Origin: Lachnospiraceae bacterium
GTDB taxonomy: Bacteria; Bacillota; Clostridia; Lachnospirales; Lachnospiraceae
Direction: 5' to 3'
DNA: 6,150 bases
Assembly: GCA_900770225.1 (NCBI GenBank)
Contig: CAAGJU010000161.1
Location: 1 to 6,150 of the forward strand
Shown here: positions 4,372 to 6,150 of the stretch, in pieces
Layout of the letters: every line of letters begins with the position of its first letter
Position numbering within the stretch: position 1 is the stretch's first letter
Position numbers and translations under genes: made by a program
The notes under the pieces: model-generated
The model's database searches: none
What the model was told of the DNA's origin: nothing
The model's input: the letters and a program-made list of their open reading frames with translations, nothing else

Positions 4372-5811
4372 TTATTTAATTCCTGAGCTGGCTGCGCGAT
4401 TTTTCTCCCCTGGCTGTAAAACTTTGTGATCATAGGAGCGGTACATCAGCCATGAGAAGAATACAGTCAGTACATCTGCCGCAAGCTCCGACCACATAAG
4501 ACCGTATACCCCGAACAGCTGATTGAAGATGAGCATGAACGGAATATTGAAAAATAACTGTCTCATCACGGCGCAGAAGAGAGCGCGTCCGCCGCACTGC
4601 ATTGCCTGGAAAACGTACACGTAATGGAAACTCAGGAACATGAACGTGGCAGCCAGGCACCGGATCCTGATAAAATCAGTTCCGTAGGCGATGGTTTCAG
4701 TATTGTTAATGAAAATGCCGATGATCTGCGGCGCAAAAACTTCGTAGAGAATAGCAGAGCCAATGCCTACCATAATGCCCACAAAACGTGAAAAACGGAT
4801 GATCCCACGCATGCGCTTATAATTTTTGGAGGCATGATTGTAAGCCGCGATCGGGAGCATGGCCTGGGCAATACCAATACCTGCGTTCAACGGGAGTCGT
4901 TCTGCCTTCAGCTCAATGCCGATAGCGGCAAGTGCAATATCGCCGTACCCGGCAGTCAGCCTGTTGAGCATCATCTGTGACAGATCAAAAAGAAAATTAG
5001 AAAGGCAGGCAGGAGCTCCTACGTTTGCGATCGCTTTCAGATCATCTTTACCCGGTATCCCGAGAGCCGGAGAAAGCCTCAGAACCGTGGTATGAGAGAA
5101 GTGGCGCACCATAAAGATGAAATAAACCAGTGTCACCACGTTAGAGAGCATGGTCGCGAGGCCGGCGCCGAATACCTCCTGTCCTTTCGGAAGAATCACA
5201 AACATAAAAAGCGGATCCAGAAACACATTGAGAATACCGCCCATGGAGATGCCAAAGCCTGCCTGTTTCGAGCAGCCGACGGCACGCAGTAGCTGTGCCA
5301 GTGTCAGCTGTGTGATTGTCGGAATTCCGCCGAGCACAACGACACAGAGAGCATATTGTCTGGCAAATTCGTGGGTCTGATCACTGGAACCAAGCGCTCT
5401 CAGAAGCGGATCCAAGGTCAGAAAAATACACAGAGCGTACACGGAACTGACTACGATCGCCAGATAGAAAGCAAAGGCGCTGACTTTGGAAGCTTCCTTA
5501 TCCTTGTGCACGCCGAGAAGACTCGAGACAAGCGTTCCGGATCCGACGCCTACGAAATTTGAGATAGAGTTAGAAAGATTGAAGAGCGGCAGTACGAGAG
5601 AAGCGGCTCCGATCATATAGGGGTTGCCCGTTCTTCCGATGAAAAAGGTGTCCGCCAGATTATAGATCAGCACCACCATCTGCCCGATGATCGTGGGCAC
5701 AGCCATTGTAGCCAGTGCCTTCGGGATCGACATTTCTTCAAAAATCTCCCGGTTATTTCCCTCTCCCGTATCGTTGTTCCCGATTTTTTTCGTTTTGCCT
5801 TCCGTGCTCAT
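4372..5811 (-). CDS. MATE-family multidrug/cation-coupled exporter
   Basis: Encodes 479 residues, slightly longer than the usual ~440-460 because of a polar N-terminal extension (about 1-26, rich in Lys, Asn, Gly, Glu). Two MatE repeats follow (about 33-195 and 258-420), together consistent with 12 membrane helices. Family signatures visible include KALATMAVPTIIGQMVVLIYN with NLADTFFIGR (about 31-60), VGVGSGTLVSSLLG (87-100), QLLRAVGCSKQAG (173-185) and GGILNVFLDPLFMF (191-204) in repeat one. Repeat two contains NAGIGIAQAMLPIAAYNHASKNYKR and FQAMQCGGRALFCAVMRQ. It resembles the MepA-like branch, which exports cationic drugs using Na+ or H+ gradients; the actual substrate cannot be read from sequence. 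The ATG at 5809-5811 has only a weak GTGAAG-type site. It appears monocistronic, with a promoter upstream and a terminator downstream. The gene is intact. Confidence 0.93.
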   Translation of the reverse strand: MSTEGKTKKIGNNDTGEGNNREIFEEMSIPKALATMAVPTIIGQMVVLIYNLADTFFIGRTGNPYMIGAASLVLPLFNLSNSISNFVGVGSGTLVSSLLGVHKDKEASKVSAFAFYLAIVVSSVYALCIFLTLDPLLRALGSSDQTHEFARQYALCVVVLGGIPTITQLTLAQLLRAVGCSKQAGFGISMGGILNVFLDPLFMFVILPKGQEVFGAGLATMLSNVVTLVYFIFMVRHFSHTTVLRLSPALGIPGKDDLKAIANVGAPACLSNFLFDLSQMMLNRLTAGYGDIALAAIGIELKAERLPLNAGIGIAQAMLPIAAYNHASKNYKRMRGIIRFSRFVGIMVGIGSAILYEVFAPQIIGIFINNTETIAYGTDFIRIRCLAATFMFLSFHYVYVFQAMQCGGRALFCAVMRQLFFNIPFMLIFNQLFGVYGLMWSELAADVLTVFFSWLMYRSYDHKVLQPGEKNRAASSGIK

Positions 5812-5866
5812 TTCTTCACTTCGAAATTCAATTTGTATGCTGTGATTGCTTTTTGAATATCAGGCT

Positions 5867-5896
5867 ATTATAAAAACATATTCTTTGCAAGAGCAA
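5867..5896 (-). promoter_or_regulatory. Predicted promoter of the MATE exporter gene
   Basis: On the - strand a perfect TATAAT (plus-strand 5867-5872) follows TTGCTC (5891-5896, three of six matches) by 18 bases, in an A/T-rich setting. The start would be near 5860, with a leader of about 50 bases. An inverted repeat TTTGC-AAGA-GCAAA (5884-5897) overlaps the -35 and could be a regulator site, which is speculative. Confidence 0.5.
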
Positions 5897-5897
5897 A

Positions 5898-6053
5898 TTT
5901 ATTCCTCGTATTTTTGATACTGCAAAAGAAAATTATCATTCCAGGTTGGGTTCTGCGGATGAAGCTGGCGCAGACTGCTGTCTTGACGGAAGTGTATCCT
6001 AAATGTGGTAAATACAACATACTTTCTTATCGCATTTTAATAAATTGATAATA
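5898..6053. other. Intergenic stretch without a recognised gene
   Basis: A/T-rich sequence between the exporter promoter and the hairpin array. The only ATG frame of note, 5959-6048 on the + strand (29 codons, containing VYPKCGKYNIL), has no ribosome binding site and no recognisable similarity, so I do not call it. Confidence 0.4.
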
Positions 6054-6114
6054 GTGTCAAAAGTCATCACCCACGTTGCACTTGTGCAAAAGTGGGTGAA
6101 TGACTTATTGACAC
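6054..6114. repeat. Long bulged inverted repeat with nested apical hairpin
   Basis: Three 7-base blocks, GTGTCAA, AAGTCAT and CACCCAC (6054-6074), pair perfectly with GTGGGTG, ATGACTT and TTGACAC (6092-6098, 6100-6106, 6108-6114). The right arm has one extra A after each block (6099 and 6107). The tip contains a second perfect hairpin, TTGCAC-TT-GTGCAA (6076-6089). That gives 21 paired bases plus a 6-bp apical stem, far beyond chance. It is not followed by a T-tract on the + strand. Its role is unknown; a mobile-element end or structured RNA is likeliest. Confidence 0.85.
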
Positions 6115-6150
6115 GCCCCTCAGCGAGGGCGTAGTGGGGCGAAGCCACAT
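6113..6150. other. Hairpin array at the window edge, possible IS200/IS605-like end
   Basis: ACGCCC (6113-6118) pairs with GGGCGT (6127-6132), extended by TC/GA with one bulged C and an AGC loop. Next comes GTGG...CCAC around a GAA loop (6134-6148), running to the window edge. On the - strand the first hairpin is immediately followed by GTCAA, and on the + strand it is preceded by TTGAC. IS200/IS605-family ends have small imperfect subterminal hairpins next to cleavage sites such as TTGAC-like or TCAA tetranucleotides, so an element lying to the right is plausible. No transposase or TnpB is visible here, so this remains a hypothesis. Confidence 0.35.

Noticed and set aside
4859..5562. Overlapping + strand frames of 66-78 codons
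   Set aside because: They are antisense to an intact MATE exporter and carry no protein signals.
6054..6114. Ordinary intrinsic terminator
   Set aside because: The stem is bulged, has a nested tip hairpin and is not followed by a T-tract on the + strand; no gene inside the window ends into it.
1..6150. tRNA, rRNA, CRISPR array or prophage module
   Set aside because: I saw no cloverleaf, rRNA stretch or regularly spaced repeats. The S24 repressor is the only phage-like gene, with no integrase, structural or lysis genes nearby.

Overview
The window looks like an accessory stretch of a low-to-mid GC Firmicutes genome, probably a gut-type Clostridia (Lachnospiraceae-like) strain. This rests on the style of the proteins (XRE/S24 repressor, MATE exporter, flavodoxin-like oxidoreductase), strong AGGAGG-type ribosome binding sites, and TTG/GTG starts. 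The taxonomic call is inference; there is no rRNA or marker gene.

Layout. Positions 1-84 hold the last 27 codons of an unrecognised + strand gene. About 85-1700 is an IS110-family insertion sequence. Its DEDD transposase is on the - strand (177-1403), and its long 5' non-coding end (1404 to ~1700) is where this family encodes its bridge RNA. Next comes a decayed + strand segment: a 63-codon two-helix membrane protein (1725-1916) that may be a deletion remnant, and a flavodoxin-like NAD(P)H oxidoreductase cut off after ~104 residues (2030-2458). On the - strand, a small XRE regulator (2409-2693) lies 99 bp downstream of a LexA/CI-like XRE-S24 repressor (2793-3527).

The repressor is divergent from a 101-residue protein of unknown function (3775-4080, GTG start). 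The 247-bp gap between them contains a perfect 12-bp palindrome overlapping the -10 of a well-spaced repressor promoter. This is a plausible autoregulated, DNA-damage-responsive switch. The gene(s) such a switch would normally control downstream are not in the window: 4081-4296 has no convincing gene.

A - strand MATE-family exporter (4372-5811) follows, with its own promoter and a strong intrinsic terminator (4297-4335). The last ~100 bases (6054-6150) are a run of hairpins dominated by a bulged inverted repeat. They look like the end of another mobile element (IS200/IS605-like is my leading guess) or a structured RNA, cut by the window edge.

I found no complete novel system. The best candidates for a second look are the right-edge hairpin array, the IS110 bridge-RNA region, and the S24 repressor with its unknown divergent partner.
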